Below, one piece after another: positions 26,103 through 34,746 of a stretch of 64,000 nucleotides of DNA (its first letter is position 1; each line of letters starts with the position of its first letter). The notes under the pieces are model-generated. The model was not told the DNA's origin. It was given only the letters and a program-made list of their open reading frames with translations, and did not search any database. Where the stretch lies: assembly GCA_963755335.1 (NCBI GenBank), contig CAVWJW010000008.1, forward strand, positions 992,001-1,056,000, given 5' to 3'. The translations under genes were made by a program, and so were the position numbers. This DNA comes from UBA10649 sp963755335. GTDB lineage: Bacteria; Actinomycetota; Actinomycetes; S36-B12.

Positions 26103-27407
26103 ATGTCGTCCCCTGCTCTGGCGCGGCCGTTGACCGTGGCCCTCCTGGGCGGTGGAACGGTCGGTTCCGAGGTCGCCCGGATCATCACCGAGAGCGCGCA
26201 CGACCTTGCCGAGCGAGTCGGCGCCCCCGTCGCTGCTGACCGCGGTGGCGGTGCGCGACGCCGGCCGGTCACGCCCGGGCATCCCCGACGACGTGCTCAC
26301 CACCGACGTGGTCGGCGTGGCGGCCAGCGGCGCCGACATCGTCGTCGAGGTCATGGGCGGCATCGAGCCGGCGCGCACGCTGATCCTGTCGGCGATGGCC
26401 GCGGGATCCAGCGTCGTCACGGCCAACAAGGCGCTCCTGGCGGCCGACGGGGCGACCCTGTACGAGGCCGCAGGGCGCAACGGAGTCGACCTCTACTTCG
26501 AGGCCGCCGTTGCGGGGGCGATTCCCCTGCTTCGACCGCTGCGTGAGTCGCTGTCGGGTGACCGCGTCAACCGCGTCCTCGGCATCGTCAACGGCACGAC
26601 CAACTACATGCTCACCAAGATGGACGAGGAGCACGTCGAGTACGACGACGTCCTGGCCGAGGCCGCCGAGCTCGGGTACCTCGAGTCCGACCCCAGCCTC
26701 GACATCGACGGCCACGACGCGGCGGCGAAGGCCGCGATCCTCGCCGAGCTCGCCTTCCATACGCGCGTCACGCTCGACGACGTGTATTGCGAGGGGATCT
26801 CGCAGGTCACCTCGGACGACATCCGGGCAGCGCAGCAGATGGGCTTCGTCATCAAGCTGCTCGCGGTCGCCGAGCGCACGGACGAGGGCGTCATCGTGCG
26901 CGTGCATCCGACGATGCTGCCGCGCAGTCATCCGCTCGCGGCGGTGCGCGGCGCCTTCAACGCGGTGTTCGTCGAGGCCGAGGCCGCCGGCGAGGTCATG
27001 TTCTATGGCCGTGGGGCGGGCGGCGCCCCGACCGCCAGTGCCGTGATGGGCGACGTCGTCACCGCGGCGCGCAATCGCGGTCACGGGTGGTCTCGGTCCG
27101 GGCGAGAGCACGTATAGCAACCTTCCCGTGCTGCCGGTGGGCAAGGCGCCAGACGCGGTACTACGTCAACCTGGCGGTCGCCGACCGGCCCGGCGTGCTG
27201 GCGAGCATCGCCTCGGCGTTCTCCGACAACGGCGTGAGCATCCAGGTGGTGCGGCAGGACGGCCACGGCGACGAGGCCGGGCTGATCGTGCGCACGCACC
27301 GGGCCAGCGACGCCGCGCTGCGGGCCACCGTTGATCATCTGGCGCAGCTCGACACCGTCAAGCGGGTGCTGGGAGTCATGCGAGTCGAAGGTGAGGCGGG
27401 CGCATAG
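26103..27407 (+). CDS. hom: Homoserine dehydrogenase, three frame breaks
   Basis: After repair 433 residues. It reduces aspartate semialdehyde to homoserine, the branch point to threonine and methionine. Seen: nucleotide fold VALLGGGTVGSEVA, VVTANKALLA, the signature GIVNGTTNYML and ESDPSLDIDGHDAAAK, and a C-terminal ACT domain (YYVNLAVADRPGVLASIASAF) for threonine feedback. The frame breaks at the CCCCC of 26224-26228, the GG of 27079-27080 and near 27152; one extra base at each. The ribosome site GAAGGAG precedes ATG 26103. thrC starts three bases after the stop. Confidence 0.93.
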
Positions 27408-27409
27408 TC

Positions 27410-28468
27410 ATGGCGCATGTGTGGCGGGGACTCATCGAGGAGTATCGCGATCGGCTGCCGGTGTCGGACTCGACGCCGGTCATCAGCCTGCGTGAGGGCG
27501 GCACGCCGCTGGTGGCGGCCGAGGTCCTGAGCGACATGGTCGGCTGCGACGTCTGGCTGAAGTACGACGGGGCCAACCCCACGGGTTCCTTCAAGGACCG
27601 CGGCATGACCATGGCGATCTCCAAGGCCGCGGAGTCCGGCGCCAAGGCGGTGATCTGCGCCTCGACGGGGAACACCTCGGCCAGCGCCGCGGCCTACGCG
27701 GCGAAGGCCGGCATGACGTGCGCGGTGCTCGTGCCGCAGGGCAAGATCGCGATGGGCAAGCTGGCGCAGGCGATCGTCCACGGGGCGCGCCTGCTGCAGA
27801 TCGACGGCAACTTCGACGACTGCCTCGAGCTGGCACGCAAGCTGGCCGTCGACTATCCGGTCGAGCTCGTCAACAGCGTGAACCCTTACCGCATCGAGGG
27901 GCAGAAGACCGCGAGCTTCGAGATCGTCGACCAGCTCGGCCGCGCGCCCGACATCCACTGCCTGCCCGTCGGCAATGCCGGCAACATCACCGCCTACTGG
28001 AAGGGCTACGTCGAGTACGCGGCCGACGGCGTCGCCACCTCGCGCCCCCGGATGTGGGGGTTCCAGGCCGCTGGCGCCGCACCGCTGGTCAGCGGCGAGC
28101 CCGTCCTGCATCCCGAGACGATCGCCACAGCGATCCGCATCGGCAACCCGGCCTCGTGGCACAGCGCCATCGACGCGCGTGATTCGTCGAACGGGCTCAT
28201 CGACGCGGTGACCGACGACGAGATCCTGGACGCCTATCGTCTGGTGGCACGCCAGGAGGCCCTGTTCTGCGAGCCGGCCAGTGCGGCAAGCGTCGCGGGC
28301 CTGCTGAGGCTGCACGCCGCGGGAGGGCTCGATCGCGGCCAGGTGGTCGTGTGCACGCTCACCGGGAACGGGCTGAAGGACACCCAGTGGGCACTGAACG
28401 CGGCGCCCGAGCCCATCACGGTTCCCATCGACGCCGGCGCCGTCGCCGGGGCGCTCGGCCTGGCGTAG
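27410..28468 (+). CDS. thrC: Threonine synthase
   Basis: 352 residues. It makes threonine from O-phosphohomoserine. The PLP lysine is K62 in GSFKDRGMT, with the substrate/PLP loop STGNTSASAAAYA and the glycine-rich PVGNAGNITAYW. The short actinobacterial form is seen. The frame is intact. It is tightly spaced between hom and thrB, forming the hom-thrC-thrB threonine operon. Confidence 0.96.
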   Translation: MAHVWRGLIEEYRDRLPVSDSTPVISLREGGTPLVAAEVLSDMVGCDVWLKYDGANPTGSFKDRGMTMAISKAAESGAKAVICASTGNTSASAAAYAAKAGMTCAVLVPQGKIAMGKLAQAIVHGARLLQIDGNFDDCLELARKLAVDYPVELVNSVNPYRIEGQKTASFEIVDQLGRAPDIHCLPVGNAGNITAYWKGYVEYAADGVATSRPRMWGFQAAGAAPLVSGEPVLHPETIATAIRIGNPASWHSAIDARDSSNGLIDAVTDDEILDAYRLVARQEALFCEPASAASVAGLLRLHAAGGLDRGQVVVCTLTGNGLKDTQWALNAAPEPITVPIDAGAVAGALGLA

Positions 28469-28470
28469 GG

Positions 28471-29399
28471 ATGTCGCGTCCTGCGCCGCGAGGCCGTTCA
28501 GGTCGTCGTACCCGCCAGCAGCGCGAATCTCGGTCCGGGCTTCGATTCGGCCGGTCTCGCGCTGGCGGTCTACGACGAGTACGTCGCGATGGTCACGGAC
28601 GACGAAGGAGTGCTGGTCGAGGTGGTGGGGGAGGGCGGGGGCACCGTCCCGCTGGACGAGACGCACCTGGTCGTTCGGTCCATGCGCGCGGCGTTCGACT
28701 GGTTGGCCGTGGAGCAGCCGGGCTTCGTCCTGCGCTGCGCCAACGCCATCCCGCAGGGTCGCGGCCTGGGCTCCTCCGCAGCGGCCATCGTCGGCGGGAT
28801 CGTCCTCGCGCGCGCCATGGTGGATGACGGCCCCGAGCGCATGTCCGACAGTGACGTCCTGCAGTTGGCGCTGCGTGGAGGAGGACCACCCCGACAACCT
28901 CGCTGCCGCGTTGTTCGGTGGATTCACGGTGGCCTGGTTGGAATCCGACGGGTTCGGCGATGCCGTGCGGATGGACGTGCATCCCGACGTTCAGCCACTG
29001 GTCATGGTGCCCCAGAACGAGGTGCCGACGAAGAAGGCCCGGGCGATGCTCCCGGCGTCCGTCCCGTTCGGCGATGCGGCCATCAACATCTCGCGGTCCG
29101 CCTTGCTCGTGCACGCCCTCACCCAGGATCCGAGCCGGCTCATGACCGCCACCGAGGATCGACTGCATCAGCAGGCGCGACAGGCTGCCTACCCGGACTC
29201 GGTGGACCTGCTCAATCGACTTCGCTCCGATGGGGTGCCGGCGGTGATCTCGGGAGCGGGTCCGAGCGTCCTCGCCTTCGTCGACGCGCAGTCGGCGCCG
29301 GTCGTGGCTGCCGCGACCGGCGGGTCGGTGTGGACGGCCATCCCCGTGGCCGTGTCGGCGGCGGGCGCCCGCGAGGTGCCGCTGCCCCCGATGGGCTGA
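28471..29399 (+). CDS. thrB: Homoserine kinase, two frame breaks
   Basis: After repair about 308 residues of the GHMP kinase family. It phosphorylates homoserine for ThrC. Seen: VVVPASSANLGPGFDSAG at the N-terminus, the ATP loop PQGRGLGSSAAAIVGG, the HPDNLAAALFGGFTV block and the C-terminal VISGAGPSVLAF. The ATG at 28471 is out of frame with the conserved N-terminus, so one extra base lies within the first codons; a second lies near 28874, where dropping one base restores EEDHPDNLAAAL. It is two bases after the thrC stop, in the threonine operon. Confidence 0.9.
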
Positions 29400-29610
29400 T
29401 CGCCCCCCGTGAGCCCGCCGGTTCCGCCGAGGGTGTTATGCTCAGGGCGCTCCAGTAGTAACGGCGAGTCGCCGAACTCTTGCGATCCCGACGGTTGTCT
29501 TCGCGGTGGAGCCCCACCCGAACACACTGAGAGCACCCCCACTGATCGGTGATCACTGCGGGTAGCACGAACCTTCCCACTTCGAAGGTCAGACCCATCA
29601 AAGGAAACCA
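29400..29610 (+). promoter_or_regulatory. Long non-coding leader of rho
   Basis: 211 bases without a gene. A TATGCT at 29437-29442 is a likely -10 box, giving a leader of about 160 bases. It contains short inverted repeats (GGCGA/TCGCC near 29475, GGTGG/CCACC near 29505, ACCTTC/GAAGGT at 29571-29576 and 29584-29589). Rho is commonly autoregulated through its leader, which would fit. Confidence 0.4.
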
Positions 29611-31494
29611 GTGACAGAAACCTCAGTGTCGACCGCCACCCGTGGCGGCGGCCTCTCGTCGATGCTCCTCCCCGAACTCAAGCAGCTTGCCTCGAAGCTG
29701 GGCATCTCCGGTGCCAGCGGCATGCGCAAGGGCGACCTCGTGGCCGCGATCAGCGAACGCCAGGGGTCCGCGGGAGCCGACACCAGCACGACCAAGCCGC
29801 GCCGAAGTGCGCGCCGCGAGCAGGCTCCGGCCGAGGCCGAGGCCGAGACCGCGACCACGCCCGCTCCCGCTGAGCAGGCCCCGAGCACGCCGAGCGAGTC
29901 CGTCGCCGACAACGGCGCGCCGTCCTCGGACGACCGCGGGGATCGTGGCAATCGGAGCGATCGCGGCAACCGCAACGACCGCAGCCAGAACGATCGCGGC
30001 GGCCAGAACGATCGCGGGAGCCAGGGCAACCAGAACGATCGCGGCGGCCAGAACGATCGCGGCAACCAGAACGATCGCGGCGGCCAGAACGATCGCGGGA
30101 GCCAGGGCGGCCAGAACGATCGGGGCAACCGCAACGATCGGGGCAACCAGAACGACCGCGGGAGCCAGGGCAGCCAGAACGATCGCGGCAGCCAGAACGA
30201 CCGCGACGACCGGGATGGCCCCGATGACGGCCGTCGTCGTCGCCGTGGGCGCGACCGCTTCCGCGACCGTCGCGACCGTCCCGACCGCGGTCGTGGCGGG
30301 ATGGGCAGCGGCTACGCCGATGTCGATCAGGAGATCTCGCCGGACGACGTCCTCGTCCCGGTGGCCGGCATCCTCGACGTCCTCGAGAACTACGCCTTCG
30401 TGCGCACGAGTGGCTACCTGCCCGGGAACAACGACGTGTACGTGTCCTTGTCGATGGTCCGCAAGTCCGGGCTGCGCAAGGGCGATGCCATCACCGGCGT
30501 CATCAAGCAGGCCCGCGAGGGCGAGCGCAAGGAGAAGTTCAACCCGCTCGTCCGGATCGACTCCGTCAACGGGGCCGATCCCGAGAAGGCCCGAAATCGC
30601 CCCGAGTTCTCCAAGCTCACGCCCCTGTACCCGCAGGATCGCCTGCGCCTCGAGACGACCGCTGGCAACCTGACCACGCGTGTCATCGACCTGGTCGCGC
30701 CGATCGGCAAGGGCCAGCGCGGCCTGATCGTGTCGCCGCCGAAGGCCGGCAAGACGATGGTCCTCCAGGCGATCGCCAACGCGATCACGGCCAACAACCC
30801 TGACGTGCACCTCATGGTCGTCCTCGTCGACGAGCGCCCTGAAGAAGTCACCGACATGCAGCGCTCGGTGAAGGGTGAGGTCATCGCCTCGACCTTCGAC
30901 CGGCCCGCCGAGGACCACACGATCATCGCGGAGCTGTCGATCGAGCGGGCCAAGCGCCTGGTCGAGCTCGGTCACGACGTCGTCGTGCTCCTCGACTCGA
31001 TGACGCGCCTCGGTCGCGCCTACAACCTCGCCGCACCCGCGTCGGGCCGCATTCTCTCCGGCGGTGTCGACTCGACGGCGCTGTACCCGCCGAAGCGCTT
31101 CTTCGGTGCTGCACGGAACATCGAGAACGGCGGCTCGCTGACGATCCTGGCGACGGCGCTCGTCGAGACCGGCTCGCGCATGGACGAGGTCATCTTCGAG
31201 GAGTTCAAGGGCACCGGAAACATGGAGCTCAAGCTGGATCGGCGCCTGGCCGACAAGCGCGTGTTCCCCGCCGTCGATGTCGACTCCTCGGGCACCCGCA
31301 AGGAAGAGCTGCTCATGTCGGGGGAGGAGCTGAAGATCGTGTGGACCCTTCGCCGCGTCCTCCACGCACTCGACCAGCAGCAGGCCATCGAGCTCCTCCT
31401 GTCGCAGCTGCGCAAGACCCAGAACAACTACGACTTCCTGCTTCAGGTGCAGAAGACAACGCCCTTGAGCGGCGGATCCAACGACGACGAGTGA
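29611..31494 (+). CDS. rho: Transcription termination factor Rho with Asn/Asp/Arg/Gly-rich insert
   Basis: 627 residues, about 200 longer than E. coli Rho. It is the RNA-dependent ATPase that ends transcription. The order is: Rho N-terminal helix domain (LPELKQLASKLGISG), an Ala/Pro/Glu linker, a repetitive NDRGGQ/NDRGSQ insert (about residues 109-205), the cold-shock RNA-binding domain (ENYAFVRTSGYLPG), then the ATPase with P-loop SPPKAGKT (about 376), VVLVDERPEEVTDM, Walker B VVVLLDSMTRLGRAYN and the R loop. The GTG at 29611 follows the ribosome site AAAGGAAA. Such inserts are typical of high-GC actinobacterial Rho and add RNA binding. Confidence 0.96.
   Translation: MTETSVSTATRGGGLSSMLLPELKQLASKLGISGASGMRKGDLVAAISERQGSAGADTSTTKPRRSARREQAPAEAEAETATTPAPAEQAPSTPSESVADNGAPSSDDRGDRGNRSDRGNRNDRSQNDRGGQNDRGSQGNQNDRGGQNDRGNQNDRGGQNDRGSQGGQNDRGNRNDRGNQNDRGSQGSQNDRGSQNDRDDRDGPDDGRRRRRGRDRFRDRRDRPDRGRGGMGSGYADVDQEISPDDVLVPVAGILDVLENYAFVRTSGYLPGNNDVYVSLSMVRKSGLRKGDAITGVIKQAREGERKEKFNPLVRIDSVNGADPEKARNRPEFSKLTPLYPQDRLRLETTAGNLTTRVIDLVAPIGKGQRGLIVSPPKAGKTMVLQAIANAITANNPDVHLMVVLVDERPEEVTDMQRSVKGEVIASTFDRPAEDHTIIAELSIERAKRLVELGHDVVVLLDSMTRLGRAYNLAAPASGRILSGGVDSTALYPPKRFFGAARNIENGGSLTILATALVETGSRMDEVIFEEFKGTGNMELKLDRRLADKRVFPAVDVDSSGTRKEELLMSGEELKIVWTLRRVLHALDQQQAIELLLSQLRKTQNNYDFLLQVQKTTPLSGGSNDDE
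29935..30215 (+). repeat. Imperfect 18-bp tandem coding repeats in rho
   Basis: About fifteen copies of an 18-base unit such as AACGATCGCGGCGGCCAG, encoding NDRGGQ and variants (NDRGNQ, NDRGSQ, and longer units with an extra GNQ or GQ). The near-identity at DNA level suggests expansion by slippage. The antisense frames stay open through it and create misleading ORFs. Confidence 0.85.
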
Positions 31495-31609
31495 CTCGTT
31501 GCTGCCTGACGCCGGTTTTGAGGCTCGTGAGGCAGATGGCATACTTGACAGGTTCCGGTTCACGGTGGGCCGCCGGCCATGGCCGACCCGGGACCATTGA
31601 GGAGAAATC

Positions 31610-31828
31610 ATGAAGCCCGACATCCACCCCGCGTACGTCGACACCACGGTCACCTGCACCTGCGGCTCGACGTTCACGACCCGCAGCACCGCGAAGAGCG
31701 GCGTGATCCACGCTGACGTCTGCTCGCAGTGCCATCCCTTCTACACGGGCAAGCAGAAGATCCTCGACACGGGTGGCCGCGTTGCCAAGTGGGAAAGCCG
31801 CTACGGCAAGAAGACCACCGAGAAGTAG
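31610..31828 (+). CDS. rpmE: Ribosomal protein bL31, zinc-binding form
   Basis: 72 residues. The cysteines CTC (about residues 16-18) and CSQC (about 38-41) make the zinc-binding ribbon that marks the C+ form of L31, replaced under zinc starvation in many bacteria by a cysteine-free paralogue (not seen here). The ribosome site GAGGAGAAA is good. It lies between rho and prfA, the standard position. Confidence 0.97.
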   Translation: MKPDIHPAYVDTTVTCTCGSTFTTRSTAKSGVIHADVCSQCHPFYTGKQKILDTGGRVAKWESRYGKKTTEK

Positions 31829-31837
31829 CTTCACCCC

Positions 31838-31911
31838 CGGGCGCCGGCCCGGGGTCGGCCGCGTGTCTCCCCCGTCGCGCGGTCGGCCCCCGACCGGCGC
31901 CCGGTTCTTTT
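31838..31911 (+). terminator. Terminator after rpmE
   Basis: CGGGCGCCGG (31838-31847) pairs exactly with CCGGCGCCCG (31894-31903), followed by GTTCTTTT. The loop region is GC-rich and may fold further. prfA begins 38 bases later. Confidence 0.75.
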
Positions 31912-31948
31912 AGCCCGGTCAGCCCACGCGATCCGAGGGAGCCCAGCG

Positions 31949-33025
31949 GTGTTCGAGTCCTGCGTCGAGCTGGTCGACGAGTACAACGACGTCGAGCAGC
32001 AGCTCGCGAACCCCGCCGTGCACGGTGACCAGGCTGCGGCCCGCCAGCTGGGACGTCGGTATGCGCAGCTGCGCCCGGTGGTGGCCGCCTATCGGGAGTG
32101 GCTCGCCGCGAGCCAGGATCTCGAGGCCGCTCGCGAGTTCGTCGCAGACGACCCGTCGTTCGCCGACGAGGTCGTGTCCCTCGAACAGCGAACCGACGTG
32201 GCGGCCGAGAAGCTGACCGCGCTGCTCCTGCCGCGCGATCCGATGGACGACAAGGACGTCATCGTCGAGGTCAAGGCCGGCGAGGGCGGCGAGGAGTCCG
32301 CACTGTTCGCGGGCGATCTGGCGCGCATGTACATGCGCTACGCGGAGCGCCGCGGCTGGTCCACCGAGGTGATCGACGCCGTCGACTCCGACCTCGGCGG
32401 CTACAAGGACATCTCGATCGCGATGAAGGCCAAGGGCATCCCCGAGCCCGGCACGGCGCCGTTCGCCCGGCTGAAGTTCGAGGGTGGCGTCCACCGCGTC
32501 CAGCGCGTGCCGGTGACGGAGTCGCAGGGCCGGATCCACACCTCCGCAGCGGGGGTGCTCGTGCTGCCCGAGGCCGAGGACGTCGATGTGGTGATCGATG
32601 CGAATGACCTTCGCATCGACGTGTACCGGTCGAGCGGCCCCGGCGGCCAGAGCGTGAACACCACCGACTCCGCCGTCCGGATCACCCACATCCCGACTGG
32701 GGTCGTCGTCTCCTGCCAGAACGAGAAGAGCCAGCTGCAGAACAAGGAGTCGGCGATGCGCATCCTGCGTGCGCGACTCCTGGCTGCTGCCGAGGAGGCC
32801 GCTGCCAAGGAGGCCTCCGACGTGCGCAAGTCGCAGGTGCGCACCGTCGACCGCAGCGAGCGCATCCGCACGTACAACTTCCCGGAGAATCGCATCAGCG
32901 ATCACCGCGTCGGCTACAAGGCACACAACCTCGACCAGGTCCTCGACGGTGACCTCGACGCGGTCATCGAGGCGTGCGTCGAGGCGGACGAGGCCCAGCG
33001 GCTCAGCGAGGTCGCCACCTCGTGA
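31949..33025 (+). CDS. prfA: Peptide chain release factor 1
   Basis: 358 residues. It recognises UAA and UAG and triggers peptide release. Seen: VKAGEGGEESALFAGDLARMY, the codon-reading region RVPVTESQGRIHTS, and the catalytic loop SSGPGGQSVNTTDSAVR. The start is GTG 31949. The stop overlaps the GTG of prmC, whose product methylates the glutamine of that GGQ, a clear functional coupling. Confidence 0.97.
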   Translation: MFESCVELVDEYNDVEQQLANPAVHGDQAAARQLGRRYAQLRPVVAAYREWLAASQDLEAAREFVADDPSFADEVVSLEQRTDVAAEKLTALLLPRDPMDDKDVIVEVKAGEGGEESALFAGDLARMYMRYAERRGWSTEVIDAVDSDLGGYKDISIAMKAKGIPEPGTAPFARLKFEGGVHRVQRVPVTESQGRIHTSAAGVLVLPEAEDVDVVIDANDLRIDVYRSSGPGGQSVNTTDSAVRITHIPTGVVVSCQNEKSQLQNKESAMRILRARLLAAAEEAAAKEASDVRKSQVRTVDRSERIRTYNFPENRISDHRVGYKAHNLDQVLDGDLDAVIEACVEADEAQRLSEVATS

Positions 33026-34014
33026 CCAGCTGGCAGGAGGACCGCACGATCGGGGGTCGGGTCACGGTCCGCGACGTGCTGTTCGATGCCGAGCGGCGGC
33101 TCAGGGCAGTGGGCGTGCCCTCGCCCAACGTCGACGCGGGCGAGATCGTCGCGTTCACCCTCGGGACCCGTCGCAATCGGCTGTTCCTGCAGGACGAGAT
33201 GACGGCCGACCAGCGCGTGCGCGTCGAGCAGCTCCTCGCCAAGCGGCTTTCACGAATGCCCCTGCAGCACCTCCTCGGAACGGCCGCGTTCCGCCACGTG
33301 GAGCTGAGCGTCGGCAGCGGGGTGTTCATCCCGCGACCAGAGACCGAACTCGTCACCGAGGCGGGCATCCGAGAGCTGGCGGAGCAGGTGCCGGGCGAGC
33401 GCATCGGCGTCGACCTGTGCAGCGGCACCGGGGCCATCGCCATCTCGCTCGGGATCGAGGCCGAGGGGAGCCGCGTGTACGCCGTGGAGCTGTCGGACGA
33501 CGCAGTCGAGTGGACCCGGCGCAACGTCGCCGATCACGAGGCCGCACTCGCCGCCAAGGGCTCACGCGTCGAGGTGCTCCATGAGGACGCCGTCACCGTG
33601 GCCGAGCCCGGCAGGGGACTGGGCCGACTCGCCGGCAAGGTCGCCGTCGTCGTGTCGAACCCGCCCTACATCCCGGACATGATGATCCCTCGCGAGCCTG
33701 AGGTGCGCGATCACGAGCCGAGCATGGCCCTGTACGGCGGGGAGGACGGCCTCGACGTTGTCCGCGGGGTGCTGCGCACCGCAGCGATCCTGCTCAAGCC
33801 GGGGGGCCTGCTCGTCATCGAGCACGGCGACACTCAGGGTCTGGCGGCAGGTGCAGCCGGGGTGCCCGGAACGGTCACGGGGTACACAGCCGGCCACGAG
33901 CTGTCCACCATGGCCGACGTTCCGTTCGGGCGGCACGTGTTCACGTCGGTGGCCGACCGCATCGACCTCAACGGCCTGCCGCGCTTCACGCTGGCCCGCA
34001 AGGTCAGGACCTGA
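33022..34014 (+). CDS. prmC: Release factor glutamine methyltransferase
   Basis: 330 residues. It methylates the GGQ glutamine of release factors. The N-terminal helical domain is followed by a SAM-binding fold: GVDLCSGTGAIAISL, and the substrate motif NPPYIP at about residue 214. The GTG at 33022 overlaps the prfA stop (GTGA). The C-terminus is longer than in E. coli PrmC (it ends PRFTLARKVRT after an H-V-F-T-S strand). The frame is intact. Confidence 0.94.
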   Translation: MTSWQEDRTIGGRVTVRDVLFDAERRLRAVGVPSPNVDAGEIVAFTLGTRRNRLFLQDEMTADQRVRVEQLLAKRLSRMPLQHLLGTAAFRHVELSVGSGVFIPRPETELVTEAGIRELAEQVPGERIGVDLCSGTGAIAISLGIEAEGSRVYAVELSDDAVEWTRRNVADHEAALAAKGSRVEVLHEDAVTVAEPGRGLGRLAGKVAVVVSNPPYIPDMMIPREPEVRDHEPSMALYGGEDGLDVVRGVLRTAAILLKPGGLLVIEHGDTQGLAAGAAGVPGTVTGYTAGHELSTMADVPFGRHVFTSVADRIDLNGLPRFTLARKVRT

Positions 34015-34023
34015 GGCGCGGTC

Positions 34024-34689
34024 GTGACGCTGCGAATCGAGTGCGCTGACGGCCGCGACCGCGAGCGGGCCATCGCCGCTGGACGTGCGGCAGTGCGTCG
34101 CGGCGACCTTGTCATCATGCCCACGGAGACCGTCTACGCAATCACCACCGACGCGTTCTCGGAGCGCGGCATCATCGCGCTCCGCAACGCCAAGGGATAC
34201 GACGAGACCGTGCCCCTGCCGGTCATGGTCGGTTCTCGCTCGACGGTGCCTGGCATCGCGACAGGGGTCTCGGACGACGCGAGGTCACTGATGGATGCCT
34301 TCTGGCCGGGGCCACTCACCCTCATGCTGCGCCCGCAGCCGAGCCTGGCCTGGGCGCTCCCAGCGGACGCGCCCCTGTCGGTGCGGATGCCGCTCCATCC
34401 GATGGCGCTCGCCCTCCTCAATGCCAGTGGACCACTGGTCGTGACGACGGCGAACATCCCCGGCCTGCCCGCCCCGACGGCTCCCGATGACGCGCTCTCG
34501 CAGCTGGGCCGTCTGGCCACGCTCATCCTCGACGCCGGGGACCTCACTGATGAGGACTCGCTGCCCAGCACGGTGGTGGATGCGACCGGCGATGTTCCGC
34601 GCGTCGTGCGCGTAGGCGCTCTGCCAGTGTCCGAGCTGGTGCGGATCTGTCCCGTTGTGCTTCCCGACGGCACGGAGCTCGGCGCGTAG
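34024..34689 (+). CDS. tsaC: L-threonylcarbamoyladenylate synthase (Sua5/YrdC family)
   Basis: 221 residues, the short form without the Sua5 C-terminal domain. It makes threonylcarbamoyl-AMP for the t6A37 modification of ANN-decoding tRNAs. Seen: GDLVIMPTETVYAITTDAF, the AFWPGPLTLML segment and PLVVTTANIPGLP. The start is GTG 34024, nine bases after prmC, part of the prfA-prmC-tsaC run. Confidence 0.92.
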   Translation: MTLRIECADGRDRERAIAAGRAAVRRGDLVIMPTETVYAITTDAFSERGIIALRNAKGYDETVPLPVMVGSRSTVPGIATGVSDDARSLMDAFWPGPLTLMLRPQPSLAWALPADAPLSVRMPLHPMALALLNASGPLVVTTANIPGLPAPTAPDDALSQLGRLATLILDAGDLTDEDSLPSTVVDATGDVPRVVRVGALPVSELVRICPVVLPDGTELGA

Positions 34690-34746
34690 AGTGTCCGGCA
34701 CACCGATCAATAACCAACTGTGACGACGATGGCGCGAGGGAGACGC

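Noticed and set aside
29935..30215. CRISPR-like or satellite repeats in rho
   Set aside because: Contiguous 18-base coding units inside the Rho reading frame, with no spacers.
29623..31689. 688-codon antisense ORF over rho
   Set aside because: Shadow of a GC-rich gene; composition is low-complexity Ala/Val in the repeat zone and no family motif is present.
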